A stretch of 64,000 nt of DNA, taken from the NCBI GenBank assembly GCA_963576565.1, contig OY755044.1, positions 53,043,783 to 53,107,782 on the forward strand. Direction: 5' to 3'. This document shows, in pieces, positions 31,115 through 42,223 of the stretch (position 1 is its first letter; every line of letters starts with the position of its first letter). The stretch comes from Aspidapion aeneum (lineage: Eukaryota; Arthropoda; Insecta; Coleoptera; Brentidae). The notes beneath the pieces are model-generated. The model did no database searches, was not told the DNA's origin, and saw nothing but the letters and a program-made list of their open reading frames with translations. Position numbers and translations under genes: made by a program.

Positions 31115-32280
31115 GGGCAGAGGACAATTCGCTGCGGCCGATTCGCCGCAGCCGATTTGCCGTGGGACAATTCGCCGCCAGCCGATTCGCCGCGGGGACA
31201 ATTCGCCGCGAGATTTTTTATTTTATGATGTTACCATTGGCAATTGTTTAAACAGTTTTATTTAGCTTGACTTCATATAATATATTTGTTTATTTGATTG
31301 ATCATAACTTTTTTGAAACTTTTCCAACTAGGTATTTGGGGTTAGTATACAATTCAACAATTTTTCTATTAAAAAAATAAATAAAATGGCGGATCCAAAA
31401 TGGCGGATTTTCCCATTAATGAACCGATTTGCATCAAACTCGGAACTTTAAGATCTTTCAGGTCGCTAATTATTATTTTTAACTTAATTTTAAAAAATCA
31501 AAATGGCGGTTCCACAATGGCGCACTTTCTATTTTATAAACCGATTTGCCTTAAACTTGAAGCATCGCGGCGCCTAATGTAACTCAATACAATTTTTGAT
31601 TTAAATTTTAAAACCTGAAAATGGCGGGTTCCTCGGGGCCTAGGCCCCCAAGCCTAAGATTTTTTTAGATATTTTTCACATATTGCATGAATAAAAAGAT
31701 TAAAGAGTATAAAATTCGCCATCATGAGACTTCCCCCCCCTGAGAAATCAGCCCCCCCCCCCAATTTTGAGGCAAATCGGTTTATAAACAAGAAAGTGCG
31801 CCATTGTGGAACTGCCATTTTGATTTTTTAAAATTTTAGTTAAAAAGAATAATCAGCGACTGGAAAGATCTCAAAGTTCCGAGTTTGATGCAAATCGGTT
31901 CATAAATGGGAAAATACGCCATTTTCATTGTTTTAAATTTAAGTCAAAAATTGTATTAAGTTACCCTAAGCACCGTGATGTTTCAAGTTTGAGGCAAATC
32001 GTTTCATAAATAGGAAAATTCGCCATATTATTTATTTTTCTAATAAAAAAAATGTTAAATTTGTATTATACTAACCACCAAATAACTAGTTGGAAAAGTT
32101 TGAAAAAGTTATGATCAAACAAATAAACAAATATATTATATGAAGTCCAGCTAAATAAAACTGTTTAAACAATTGCCAATGGTAATATCATAAAACAAAA
32201 AATCTCGCGGCGAATCGTCCCCGCCATGAATCGGCCGGCGGCGAATTGTCCCGCGGCGAATCGGCTGCGGCGAATTGTTC
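31115..32280. mobile_element. Foldback element C (GACAATTCGCCGC ends)
   Basis: Ends carry arrays of GACAATTCGCCGCGG and CCGATTCGCCGC, followed inward by GAGATTTTTT and a paired ~200-bp block (TTGTTTAAACAGTTTTATTT on the left). The inner part has ATGGCGGATCCAAAATGGC and ACCGATTTGCATCAAACTCG modules, and their complements. TTAGGT occurs at 31109-31114 and 32281-32286, a possible target duplication, though GGGCAGA on the left is unpaired. No protein is encoded. The organisation parallels element A, with a different end motif. Confidence 0.75.
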
Positions 32281-32924
32281 TTAGGTATATTGACCGACTG
32301 ACCTGTTTTTTAGGGTAAATCTAACCAAGGTTTGAGCATTAGTTACGTAATAATAACCTCTCTCTGGTTTGATTACCCAATACTTTTAAAACTTGCATTT
32401 AAAAAAAACCAATCGGTGATCCATTCATTCTTTAATGTCATGTTTTTTATATTACTTACTTTAATTTAGTCAGAATATTAAGATAAAACTAAATTTTTAA
32501 AAGGTAAAACTTTGATCGATGGTCTACCGTTTCGATTTACGATTAAATGTTCGTAAATAATAAGTTATCTGGTTTTAAATGCCTGTCTGTTATCATTTAA
32601 ATATTTCTTTTTTTTTCAGAGTTTACATTGAAATTTTTAAAAAAAATCAAATATTATTCTTGTATTTATATTTATAGGTTTCTGTTTTTTTAGATGGGTA
32701 TACAGGGTTTGGTTCATGAATATGTCGCAAAATTTCCTCAAATTAAACGCATTTTTAACCACCCAGGGCGAGTTAGGTTTGGTTTGATTTTGTTCGATTA
32801 ATACGCGCATATACACTGGATCAGGAATACGTATGCCTCGCTGCGAGGCCGTACGAATGTCTCGTTCGCATTTGTGCTCAACTGAATATGCGCCTTAAGA
32901 CGAACAAATGCTGTAAATATATAC
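32281..32924. other. AT-rich spacer
   Basis: No gene or clear repeat is visible. A direct-repeat-like GTTCGTAAATAATAAG region and AT-rich runs are present. I see nothing to annotate. Confidence 0.5.
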
Positions 32925-33020
32925 ATATAAAAGTCCTGCTTACTTCACAAATAATTTTATTGTCTAACCCCGATGCGTTTCGGTTATAAAACCATTATCA
33001 AGTGGTCTGGTAGACAGTTC
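32925..33020 (-). mobile_element. Terminal fragment of another Penelope-like element
   Basis: Minus strand reads CCACTTGATAATGGTTTTAT then AACCGAAACGCATCGGGG, a hammerhead-like Penelope terminus distinct in sequence from the dimer at 22630-26975. No reverse transcriptase follows within recognition range. It is a separate PLE family fragment. Confidence 0.6.
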
Positions 33021-33526
33021 TGTTAAGAAACATCTTTCAGCAAACGAAAATCCGGAACACAAAAAATGAAAATCATTAAAAATAGACTAAACAACATTTA
33101 AAATTAAAAACAGACATATTACACAACACATATTTTTTTAAAAATACAATGATCTGACCTGTCACCTGTCAGCCGATCGACTCATAGAGTTCGGTCCGCA
33201 CCACAGTATACTAATTACTTATAGTAAGGAAAGCACCCCGGTCTTGTCATAATACTGTTATACATACCCCCTGTATACATTAGTTCGGAATACAAAGTTC
33301 GAGGGGCGCTTATTACAGACCGTGACCCCTGGTATAAAAATATTATGTACAGACTTCTGTGCTGTCGCCATGGACATTAACCGCTACTCTCGGTATATGT
33401 TTTTGATTATGACTAACATTGGCAAAACAGATAAAAATATGACGTAAATGTAATTCGGCATTTTTCATTTGTGGTTGCAGTTTTTCGTCATTTTTCGACT
33501 TTTTACCTTATTTTAAAAAATGTTTT

Positions 33527-33789
33527 TTGCTAAATTGTGGCCTATCGGTAATTAAGAAATTTAAAAGAAAACAATTTTGTGTTTGTGGGTGCGAAGACTA
33601 TGTTAGCAAGCGCTATTCCCAAACGGAACCTAAAAAAAATACTTCGGCAAAAAAACTAACTTTGACGAAAGACGAAATTCACAAATATATAGTGTGTGAT
33701 GGACACGTTGAACCTGGACGGAGTTTTAAATGTTTAGTTTTAAATGTTAATATTCGGAAAAACATAGATTATTTAACTATACTTATATA
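33527..33789 (+). pseudogene. Possible THAP-like zinc finger remnant
   Basis: The frame contains KRKQFCVCGCEDYVSKRYS and, about 40 residues later, KYIVCDGHVEPG. The C-x-C/C-x2-C start and the C-x2-H end are THAP-like, and the basic KKNTSAKKL stretch lies between. The canonical tryptophan and the full THAP length are missing. It has no ATG in this frame (the apparent start is TTG). A pyrimidine-rich TTGTGGTTGCAG lies upstream at about 33470-33481 and might be a splice acceptor. The right edge meets the MITE at 33790. It could also be chance. Confidence 0.3.
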
Positions 33790-34222
33790 CAGGGTCCGGC
33801 AGAATGATCTCCCACAATAAAAACGCCATTGTAAATGCTATTTATATTTCATTTTTTTCGGTACACAGTCGAAGCTGATTTCTGAAAGTTTCACTCGTGC
33901 AGTAACTCTAAAGCGATATTCCTGTAATTTCTTGGTGTATTGCTGCTTTCAATTCGTCAATGGTTCGGGAATAGTGTTCAGATATTCCCAAAGTATCTGG
34001 AACTAAAGCATGTCTACAAGTGCGAAGTGAGTACGAAAAGTTCTTTGTGTCGTAATCACAGATTCGTTACCTACTTTTGCTTAATGTCTCGATAACGAAG
34101 GCACGATGGCAAGGTAATTGCAAGCCGCGAGCTACCAACCAACTACGCTAAGCTTCCCCTCTCTTCAGTGATTCAGGCACAGTGGCAGTGCAAAATGTGG
34201 GAGATCATTATGTCGGATCCTG
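33790..34222. mobile_element. 433-bp mariner-like MITE
   Basis: Ends are CAGGGTCCGGCAGAATGATC on the left and the complement of CAGGATCCGACATAATGATC on the right, with a shared CTCCCACA. TA precedes the left end; the right flank is TT, so the duplication has decayed or is absent. No coding capacity is seen. It is similar in form to Tc1/mariner MITEs. Confidence 0.75.
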
Positions 34223-35721
34223 TTTAATTAAATGAATAACCGGCAATATTCACTTTACTTTGTAAGGCTTACGTTACATTTTTTTATTTTTCATGAAAAA
34301 ACAATTAAAAAAGTTTCCGTTTATAGAAACCTATATTTGCATTATTATTATGAATAAAGCATTGTAAAAGTATACATTATTAATTTAAGTTAATGTAGAA
34401 TGTGTAAATATTTTCTATGCACTAATAAAAAGGAAATTAGAATATTCGTCAAAAAGCCTTTTTTTAACTAGAAAATTAGGAAATTTATGTACCTAAATGA
34501 ATGGGAAACAAAGTTTTAAACCTTATAGATTGAATAAAAATTTAAGTTTCCTTTTTTTTATTGCTAGTAGTCATTAATTTAAACATTCTTTGATTAAGCT
34601 TCCTTATTGATTGGTGTTTATAGAGTCTTTTTAAGCAAATTGAGCTTTGACACAAAATAACTCATTCTTATCAGCGCGCATCGTTTAAATTTAAATCTAT
34701 GTAATTGACGAGTAGAATGAGTTTTTTTAGTGTTAAAATTTAATTTGATAAAAACTGTTTAAAACACTATATTAAAAGATGTAGCTTGATTGGAGAACGA
34801 TTTCATTGATGGCTACGAGCATCCGGTATACAATAATTTAAAAAGCCATCCTGTAGCTTAGAGACAAACTGCGCAAGCGTTATATTGTTTCAAATCCCCC
34901 TGTAAATGTTTAGTACGGTGCACAAAGTTGGAGAGGCGCTGATTCGTGCACGACACCCCGGTATACTGGGCCGATTTAGTAATACAACTCCCACCGTGTA
35001 AGTGTCTGGTCTATCTCTGTCATTCGTCTATGGTCCGCACCGAATATTTTATATTTAGCTTGGTTTTCGTAAAAAAAAATTAGATCGGGTAAAAAAAAGA
35101 AACATATGTTTATTAGAAGTGCAATTCAAACAAAAGCCCTCGATCCCAATTGCTGTTTGCCAAATTATGAAAAACCGGACAAAGACTTTTTAAGTAGATA
35201 ATTTTGGTTACAGGAATTGATGAACAAACCCTCAAACCGCGCATAACTATTTATTTTAAAAAAATTCTTATACGGAAAGGATGGATAAAAAGAGTAAGAA
35301 AAAAATGGATTAATGAACACCGATTAGTAAGCTTGGATTAATGAATGTAGCTAACGTCTGGCTTAGACTTTTAGTGGACAAAGAGAGAAAGATCAATATC
35401 ACCAGATTTATATAAATATCAGTCATGTGTTGGACGTCAGGATATTGTCAGATTTTGTTTAATTTTGCTACCTAAAAAATCCAACACTGCCTATTCAAAA
35501 TATAGAAGTAAAGTTTGCCCTTCAAAGTACTACAAAAATGTCAAAATAGCCAAAAATTGTCCCCCTCGTAAACAAGATCGACATCGACTAGGGTTTTTTG
35601 AAACCTTTTAAAAAAAACAGCCTGTGTATGTTTAAAATAAGTTTTGCTCTTAGAAAATTGAACTATGTTCGAAGGTTTTATTTAAAATGTAAATCCAAGT
35701 CAATTTTCGCATCTAAAATGT
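34223..35721. other. AT-rich spacer with a weak duplicated block
   Basis: No gene is supported. 34911-34966 (TAGTACGGTGCACAAAGTTG then ACACCCCGGTATAC) resembles 33283-33340, and GGTCCGCACC occurs at 33196 and 35031. This suggests a diverged dispersed repeat on both sides of the MITE. Confidence 0.45.
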
Positions 35722-37573
35722 TATAGTAGGAGAGGCCATGAATATTTTTTGGAACTTATTTTCTTAGTCTATTCTATATGAATAAGTATGTTAAGCTCAG
35801 TAAATGATATGAGTCGACTTATTTTCTTAGTTATAAATCTTTTACACTGAGAAGAACAGATCATAAACATTATAAGAAAAGTACTCTGGCTTACCTCAAG
35901 TGGTGTATGGCTGAAAATTTTTGGATCCAAAAATTAGGCTGATTTTTGCCTTTTTTATCAGTCTTAAAACTGAACGTATAAACTGATGTTATAATACACT
36001 ATAATAAAAATAACTCTGGCTGATTTACAAAGTTGGAAAATGCACTTAGCGGCGTCTTCAAAATTGTAAAATCAGGAACTTACTTCCTTAGTTTTAAAAT
36101 TTTTTAACATGGTACACGAAAGCCTTACCAGAAAAGCTCTAATATTCAGTCTAGAAAATAGTTAATTAATTTATTGCTCGTTAACAGCCGCAGATACAAA
36201 AAAACTGCAAGATACCGAAAAGTTTTTAGATCAAATAAGACATTTATTCTGTATCGTAAAATCTATTAATGACGCACCAGGTCCAGAGGAAAGTAAAAAG
36301 GAGCATCCCCGCCGAAAAACTATTTTATTTTAGATTATATTATTATTTGGCATGCCTAGGGACGTATACCCTGCAGCTTAATTTAGGTTTTAGGTTTGAG
36401 CTAAATATCTTAAAAACTGCGAGAGCCATCAACGAAAAACAATTAATTTCAAGTCTGTAAATCGACAACGAAGCTTTTACGAACATGTGTGTTATGTGTT
36501 GTACGTGGGTCTGACAAATATTAACATAATCCAAGATGTCAGCTTGACGGGCATCAGGTAACTCTGGCAAGGCTTGGCTTAAATAACAGCAAGATATATA
36601 TTTTAAGCTTTTGTTATAATATAACCTATCATCTCATAAACTTTCAGAACCAAGAAAATAAGGGCACTCATTTCATATTGTTTTTCACTTGTCAGCAATA
36701 CTTGCCATCCTTAGAGATTAGCCAGATAATTGTTTTCAGTTAACCAAGGGCAACACAAAAATAGAGGCCACGACCCTGAAAAAATCAACTGTTCTACGGG
36801 GGCTAAATTTTCCCATCTTATGGGAGGTTAGACGTTTTTTTATGATATTTTCAAAATGGCACTACAGATTCTCGCAAAATTTCAGTGAAATATTCTCAGA
36901 CACCATTCCGATATTCCATCAAAGTTTTATAAGGAAGCAAAATGATTAAAAGGTTAAAATCTTCAAGATTTAACAGATATTTTGAATTCAAATTACCCTC
37001 CATGTACCACATGCCAACTGTTATATTTGACATATATTTGACTTTGTTATCTGTGATTGTCACATTCGCTTCTGCTTTAAACTTAATTTTTGTGTGAGCT
37101 AATGAAGCGGTTCTGAAAAATTAAGGAATTCTATAGATTAAAACAAAAATGTTCTGAAAGAATATAGTAAAAACAATCTCAAAACCGGCTTTATTTTTTT
37201 TTTTAAATCAAATATTTATGAACCGTCATTCCAACTTCAATATTTGAAAGATAATCAGCTGTGTCGTAACGTGACCATCAAAAAAAAATCAGCCCGGAAT
37301 TTGACGTCAACAAAGTGGAGGATCGTGGTCCGTCCGTTTTGATAACCCTGAGTTAACTTAAGTATAGCCTTTACAAGTACCTACAACTAATTTTATTACT
37401 AAGAAAATAAGTTTCTCGTATTCATATCTTATTTTGCGTTTTACGCGGAAAACCCCATGGTATTCATATAACAAATTTTGTTTAGAATTGAATAATGAAC
37501 AATTCTATGGATATTAAATTTGCTGACTAAGAAAATAAGTTCCCAAAATCTTCACGGCCTCTGCTACTATTAT
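35722..37573. mobile_element. Foldback element I (ATAGTAGGAGAGGCC ends)
   Basis: Left end TATAGTAGGAGAGGCCATGA pairs with right end GGCCTCTGCTACTATTA. AACTTATTTTCTTAGT follows and occurs twice in each arm (35753-35772, 35818-35834; 37393-37411, 37527-37544). The ~1.85-kb interior has no coding signal. Only a few mismatches separate the ~45-bp ends, which supports an inverted-repeat transposon, probably non-autonomous. Confidence 0.7.
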
Positions 37574-38235
37574 CTTACTAAACCTTATAGTACTACTAAT
37601 CTGTTTAGTATTTGAGCTGCACTGCACGTATCTCCTTAATATTCTTTTTAAAAGAATTATCTAAAATTCAATTTAAAATAGGTTATAAATTACACATAAG
37701 CCTAACTCCCAAAAATCTCCCACAACTACTCTCCTTGTCCAAATCTCCAAAAATGTTGCAATTGATAGCCTATTTTATTGGCCATTCTCCACAATGCCTA
37801 TCCTCTTATCTTTAAGAAGTTAATTCATTTTCCGACCGTTTACATGATCTTATTGCTCAATGACAAAGAAACCATTAGTTTTATATGTGTCAGAAACAAA
37901 GAGGGAGAAACTTTGAGTTGATCGAGATCAGTTTCTGGTGACAGTTTGTCACCCCAAGTCTCTAAAAAGAAGTATAAAGTGCGACTATATCAAAAAGGCA
38001 GGGGGGTGCCAACAACATGAAGTAGGCCGAAGGTTCATTGTTTTACGAGATACTTTTGTCAATTGTTTCTTATGTTACGGTGAAAGAACTAAGCCCACTT
38101 GACGTATGGGGAGGTATAAAACTTCTACTTATTGAGGGGTGAAATAAAAGTCGCTAGAAATTGCATCTGCAAAAGGGAAAGGGATTTAGAAAATTGGTCA
38201 GATTAGTTATGTGTACAAGGTGTGTCAGGTTAAAG

Positions 38236-38453
38236 AATTCAAGGGCGCTGATAATAGAGGGGTTATTGACAAACCCTTACAGCAGAATTTAATTTATAAG
38301 TCACTATGCGGTTCCAGAGTTATCGTGGGCCGGACAGACATACACACACACACATACACCGACAGATTGCTAAAATAGGTCCAAACAACACAATTTCGGC
38401 GTTATCTCGAAAATCGAAAAAAAATTCTAGCCGTTCCTGCGCGGGCTAGAAAG
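38236..38453 (-). mobile_element. Repeat family E, 5' part
   Basis: On the minus strand it begins TTTCTAGCCCGCGCAGGAAC and continues with GAGATAACGCCGAAATTGTG, GCAATCTGTCGGTGTATGTG and CTGTCCGGCCCACGATAACT. It stops in the middle of the E unit. Confidence 0.6.
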
Positions 38454-38519
38454 TTAAAAATATTAACTTACCCGAGGGGTCATCGGCACCCTAAAATTTT
38501 GTACAGCGTCCAACAGGAC

Positions 38520-38735
38520 TTGGGTCCTGACGTGTACTGTTGGGTCCTGTTGAGTACTGTTGGGTACTGTCGTGTACTGTCGAGTACTGTTGGGTACTGT
38601 CGTGTATTGTCGAGTACTGTTGGGTCCTGTCGGTGTACTGTTGAGTACTGTCGTGTACTGTCGAGTACTGTTGGGTCCTGGCGGTGTACTGTTGGGTCCT
38701 GGCGGTGTACTGTTGGGTCCTGTTGAGTACTGTCG
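38520..38735 (+). repeat. GTACTGTYGR decamer minisatellite, left block
   Basis: Tandem 10-bp units with two main variants (GTACTGTCGA/T and GTACTGTTGG) and some GTCCTGTCGG or GTCCTGGCGG. The variants alternate in higher-order patterns such as GTACTGTTGG-GTCCTG. Confidence 0.9.
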
Positions 38736-38949
38736 TCGTGCCTCGCCCTCAACAAACATGCGAGCAAAAAAAAAAAAAAAAAAAAAAAAAAGGTCATCAT
38801 CTTTGGGGAACCGCGCCGCGCTCACAAATCTTGCGACCAAAAAAAAAGGTCATCCTGGGGAAGGCCGATAGGGCCTTCGCACGTTTCATATATGAATGAA
38901 TGAACCGAACCGCGCCGTAGAAATTTGAACCGCGCCGTCTCCAAAAAAA

Positions 38950-39215
38950 CTGTCGAGTACTGTTGGGTCCTGTCGTGTACTGTCGAGTACTGTTGGGTAC
39001 TGTCGTGTACTGTTGGGTCCTGTCGTGTACTGTTGGGTACTGTCGTGTACTGTCGTGTACTGTCGAGTACTGTTGGGTACTGTCGTGTACTGTCGAGTAC
39101 TGTTGGGTCCTGTCGTGGTACTGTCGAGTACTGTTGAGTACTGTCGTGTACTGTCGAGTACTGTTGGATCCTGTCGTGGTACTGTCGGGTACTGTTGTGA
39201 AATTTGTACAGTACT
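38950..39215 (+). repeat. GTACTGTYGR decamer minisatellite, right block
   Basis: The same decamers in the same orientation as the left block, ending near GTACTGTTGTG. Direct rather than inverted orientation inside inverted ends is notable. Confidence 0.9.
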
Positions 39216-39237
39216 GTTGAAAGCTGATGACCCCTCG

Positions 39238-41272
39238 AACTTACCACTAACTAATTTTTGTCTGTCCCGTAAAAATTCCCTTTGAACACATAGTGTAATT
39301 TTTATCGAAACCACGACGATATATTTATCAATTAAAAAAAAAATCAAGGCGTATTTTAGTTTTTTTAAGATAAGGGTGTGCAAAATAGTGTAAAATTTTG
39401 CAAAAAATTTATGCAAAGTGTAAACCAATGTCGATAAACATAAATACACAAATATTATTTGAATCTTCACTTTTTGAGATTTAAGTTGCCTACGCTATTT
39501 TTAATCTAAAAGCTTAAATTACTATTCGAAATTCAAAAAATATATAATGAGTTTGTTTGAAATTCTCGAATTGATGAATTTTTCCCCAAATGCAATAAAT
39601 TTTGGTCAACGTTGATTTATAAATTCGGAATTCGAGATATACTCACGTTTTGAAAATGTGTTGTGACTTTTCTAAATTTGTTATACTCCAAAGTTTAAAG
39701 CAAAAAGTTACGTGTTATATTTATAGCGTAAATAAATCTTTTTTTTATTTATTTTAAATCTTGTTCTAAACATATACCTTGATATAAAACTATTTTTAGT
39801 TCAATTAAAACCAGTGGATTTAGGTAGGTATCTGATTTAATCTAAATACCATTTTCTAAAATCTTTTTTAAAAAGTGAGTGGTTTTGGTCTGATGTACGT
39901 AACTTAATGTTTTTGTGTTAGGTATTTAATTTGCTAAAAAAATTCAAATTTAATTCATAGAAAATTACATTTTTGCCGTGTTTTTACATACATTTTTTTT
40001 TGTTATGATTTGCTTTTTTTTAAATAAATGTCTTAAAAGTTGGCAGAATTTTTAGTTTTTATAAAATTTGTTAAAAAAAGCAATAGACAGTCTGTTGAGT
40101 TTTGTGTGTTTTATAAATATCCCCAAAACTACCGCTCTGGCAATAGTGACTGGGAAAATACCTGTTTATGATAAAATGAAAGTCTTGCGAAACTAGTCCC
40201 ATAAAACAGATATCTTGGCAAACCCTATTACGAAAAAAAATCTTATGTTTTAAATCCAAGTTCGTTACACAAATAATTTACAAAATTAATACCTAGCCCC
40301 TATATCCTAAAAACTTAACGACTTTGCATAAAACAGTGAAAAACTTCAAAAACTACAAAAATTGTTATATGAACCATAAATAAACTTTGAAAAGACCCAC
40401 TTATGTAGCAAAAACTTACGTGTTTTAAGAATATTACGAGAACCCATAAAAAAGTTGCCATTTTAGAAGGCTAGCAAAAGTGATAAATGCTCTTAATTGT
40501 TCTGTTATTAAAAAAAAGAAATGAGCCACAGTTCAAAACACATTTTCAAAAGTTTATTTTTCTTACAAAGGTTTAACTAAACGACATTTTTATGAGCACT
40601 TAATTTGCGAGCCCAACATAAAAAAGGGTCGGTAAGTAGTCCACAAGACAGTAGTCGAAATAAGACTGCCTGAGATTTTTCACGTACTCATATAATTCTA
40701 AGAAATTTTATTTTTATATCTAGATTTAGCCACTTGTCAGGCGGTTAAATTTTGTTACAAATTGCATTCATAGTCGTTGTACCTATTGTACTTACATTCT
40801 TCAAAGTTGGTTAAACCTGAACTTTATTTCAAAAAAGTAGAACAGTTTCTGGCTAACAGGACTCTTTTCGATTGGGGATTGAAATAAACGAAAAAAAAAA
40901 AGGTAAGAGGCAATGATGAGGGCTCCCTGTCCACGAACCTATGATATTGGTGTCATCAATGGGCGATGTTATCTGGTCATGTCAGATTAGGTTGGGTAAG
41001 ATTGGTAATTATATCAATTCCCGAAGTGCCCTGTGATTGGGCATCGCTTTTATCACTGACTGACTACACATTATAGTCATACCTAGGTAATAACCGCTAT
41101 ACTTAGATTAAATAGGCCATTTCACATCTGGTTTTAAATTATTCTCGGTGAGGTTTGTCAAGTGGTCAGTTCCTCTAAACTGACCAGACTCAAATATAGA
41201 AGCACAGATAGAAGATAAAAAAAAACACAATTTTGTTATATCATTAATCGATTTAAAGCTCTTGGTACTTAC
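39238..41272. other. AT-rich intergenic or intronic DNA
   Basis: No gene is supported. It lies 3' of the host exon donor, so it is probably intron of that gene. A short GC-richer patch around 40920-41040 has no recognisable content. Confidence 0.5.
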
Positions 41273-42153
41273 CTCTGTCCAACAGATGTCTCCTTTGCAA
41301 AAATTCCTTTATAGAACACCCTAGTTTCTACCTCACCATCAGGCAATACATTCTGCGCATAAAAATGAACAATTTCCTCATTAACCGGACTATTATCACT
41401 CCCATAGTTATCATTAGAACCTCGGGTATATTTAACTTTAACAAAGCTGTACGCCTTAGAGTCTATCTCTAATGGTTTAAGTTGATCTGCATTGCTTTTT
41501 CGGCGCTTCCCATGGTTTGGTCTAATTTTTGTAGTAATTCTATTACTTTTATGGCTTACTATGGATTTCTTATGATTTTCCTGGATTACATTTCCATCTA
41601 ATACACTGGTTTCTTCATGATTATTAATTTTAATATCACTAGCATATATTTTAGATGCATTTTTATCATTGGTTATGATCTGATCATTTTTAGTGTTTAT
41701 CTCAAAATGCTTGTATTGACCCACGTCAGTTATATCTTTTTCGTAGCCCTCGAAATGTCTGTGGTGTGCCGAATTATCGGTATCGTTTAAAATTTCTTTA
41801 TTCTCTATTCCCAAATGGTTTGAATTATAAGCTACATCAGTTTCTAAGCTATTAGACTTGCCTAAGTTATTTTCAAAAACTACTTTACTTCTTTTAAAGC
41901 TCACCCCTTCTCTTTTGTAGCCATAAGCAAGATCCCTTTCATTTGGTTTATCTGGATAATTCTCATAGTTATCTTTGTTACCCCTAGAACGACCTATATC
42001 TTTCTCGTAGTCTTCGATAATGCCTCTATCATTAGCTACATCACCGATAGCTTGACAGTTAATCAATTTGGCCACTAAAATGAGATAAAGGATTGCTGCT
42101 GCCACCAGGAGGTGGCCAGTGCACCTGGGGCACTTTTGGGTGATTTGCCACAT
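41273..42153 (-). CDS. Secreted protein of unknown function, first coding exon
   Basis: I do not recognise this protein. It starts MWQITQKCPRC and has a hydrophobic segment at about residues 14-32 (GHLLVAAAILYLILVAKLIN), so an N-terminal signal peptide is likely, with cleavage near residues 33-35. The rest is hydrophilic and rich in N, K, E and D, with two N-glycosylation motifs (NDT, NAS). Dibasic sites (KR, and KRRK in HGKRRKSNAD) suggest possible proprotein processing. The final part (VKVKYTRGS..., HFYAQNVLPDGEVETRVFYK) is more ordered and may begin a domain completed in a downstream exon. Read without splicing, the frame ends at a TAA inside the donor GGTAAG, so either a 294-residue protein or a longer spliced one is possible. 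Confidence 0.65.
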
Positions 42154-42223
42154 TCACACGCAGCACGATAAGACAACTTGTTCGTAATGTTGAGATTCGA
42201 ACATACATGGTGGGCGATGACAC
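41273..42223 (-). other. Predicted exon of a host gene (acceptor to donor)
   Basis: On the minus strand a polypyrimidine-like TTTTCAATTTTTCAG ends at 42224, so the exon starts at 42223. It ends at 41273 with GGACAG-AG followed by GTAAGT, a strong donor. Seventy bases of 5' untranslated sequence precede the ATG at 42151-42153. An upstream non-coding exon must exist to the right; I could not locate it. Confidence 0.7.

Larger units (their letters stand above)
38473..39237. mobile_element. Element H: decamer minisatellite between inverted ends
   Basis: Ends CGAGGGGTCATCRGC are inverted (38473 and 39237). Between them are two blocks of decamers such as GTACTGTCGA, GTACTGTTGG and GTCCTGTCGT (38520-38735, 38950-39215). 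A centre with poly-A (38766-38791) and GGTCATC-containing sequence separates them. Long open frames on both strands come from decamers. Confidence 0.75.

Noticed and set aside
36269..36570. Opposed frames of 63 and 75 residues
   Set aside because: They lie in the interior of foldback element I, overlap each other on opposite strands and have no motif.
38463..39470. Overlapping open frames with RQYSTVLDST or CRVLLGTV repeats
   Set aside because: They come from the decamer minisatellite and are open in several frames.
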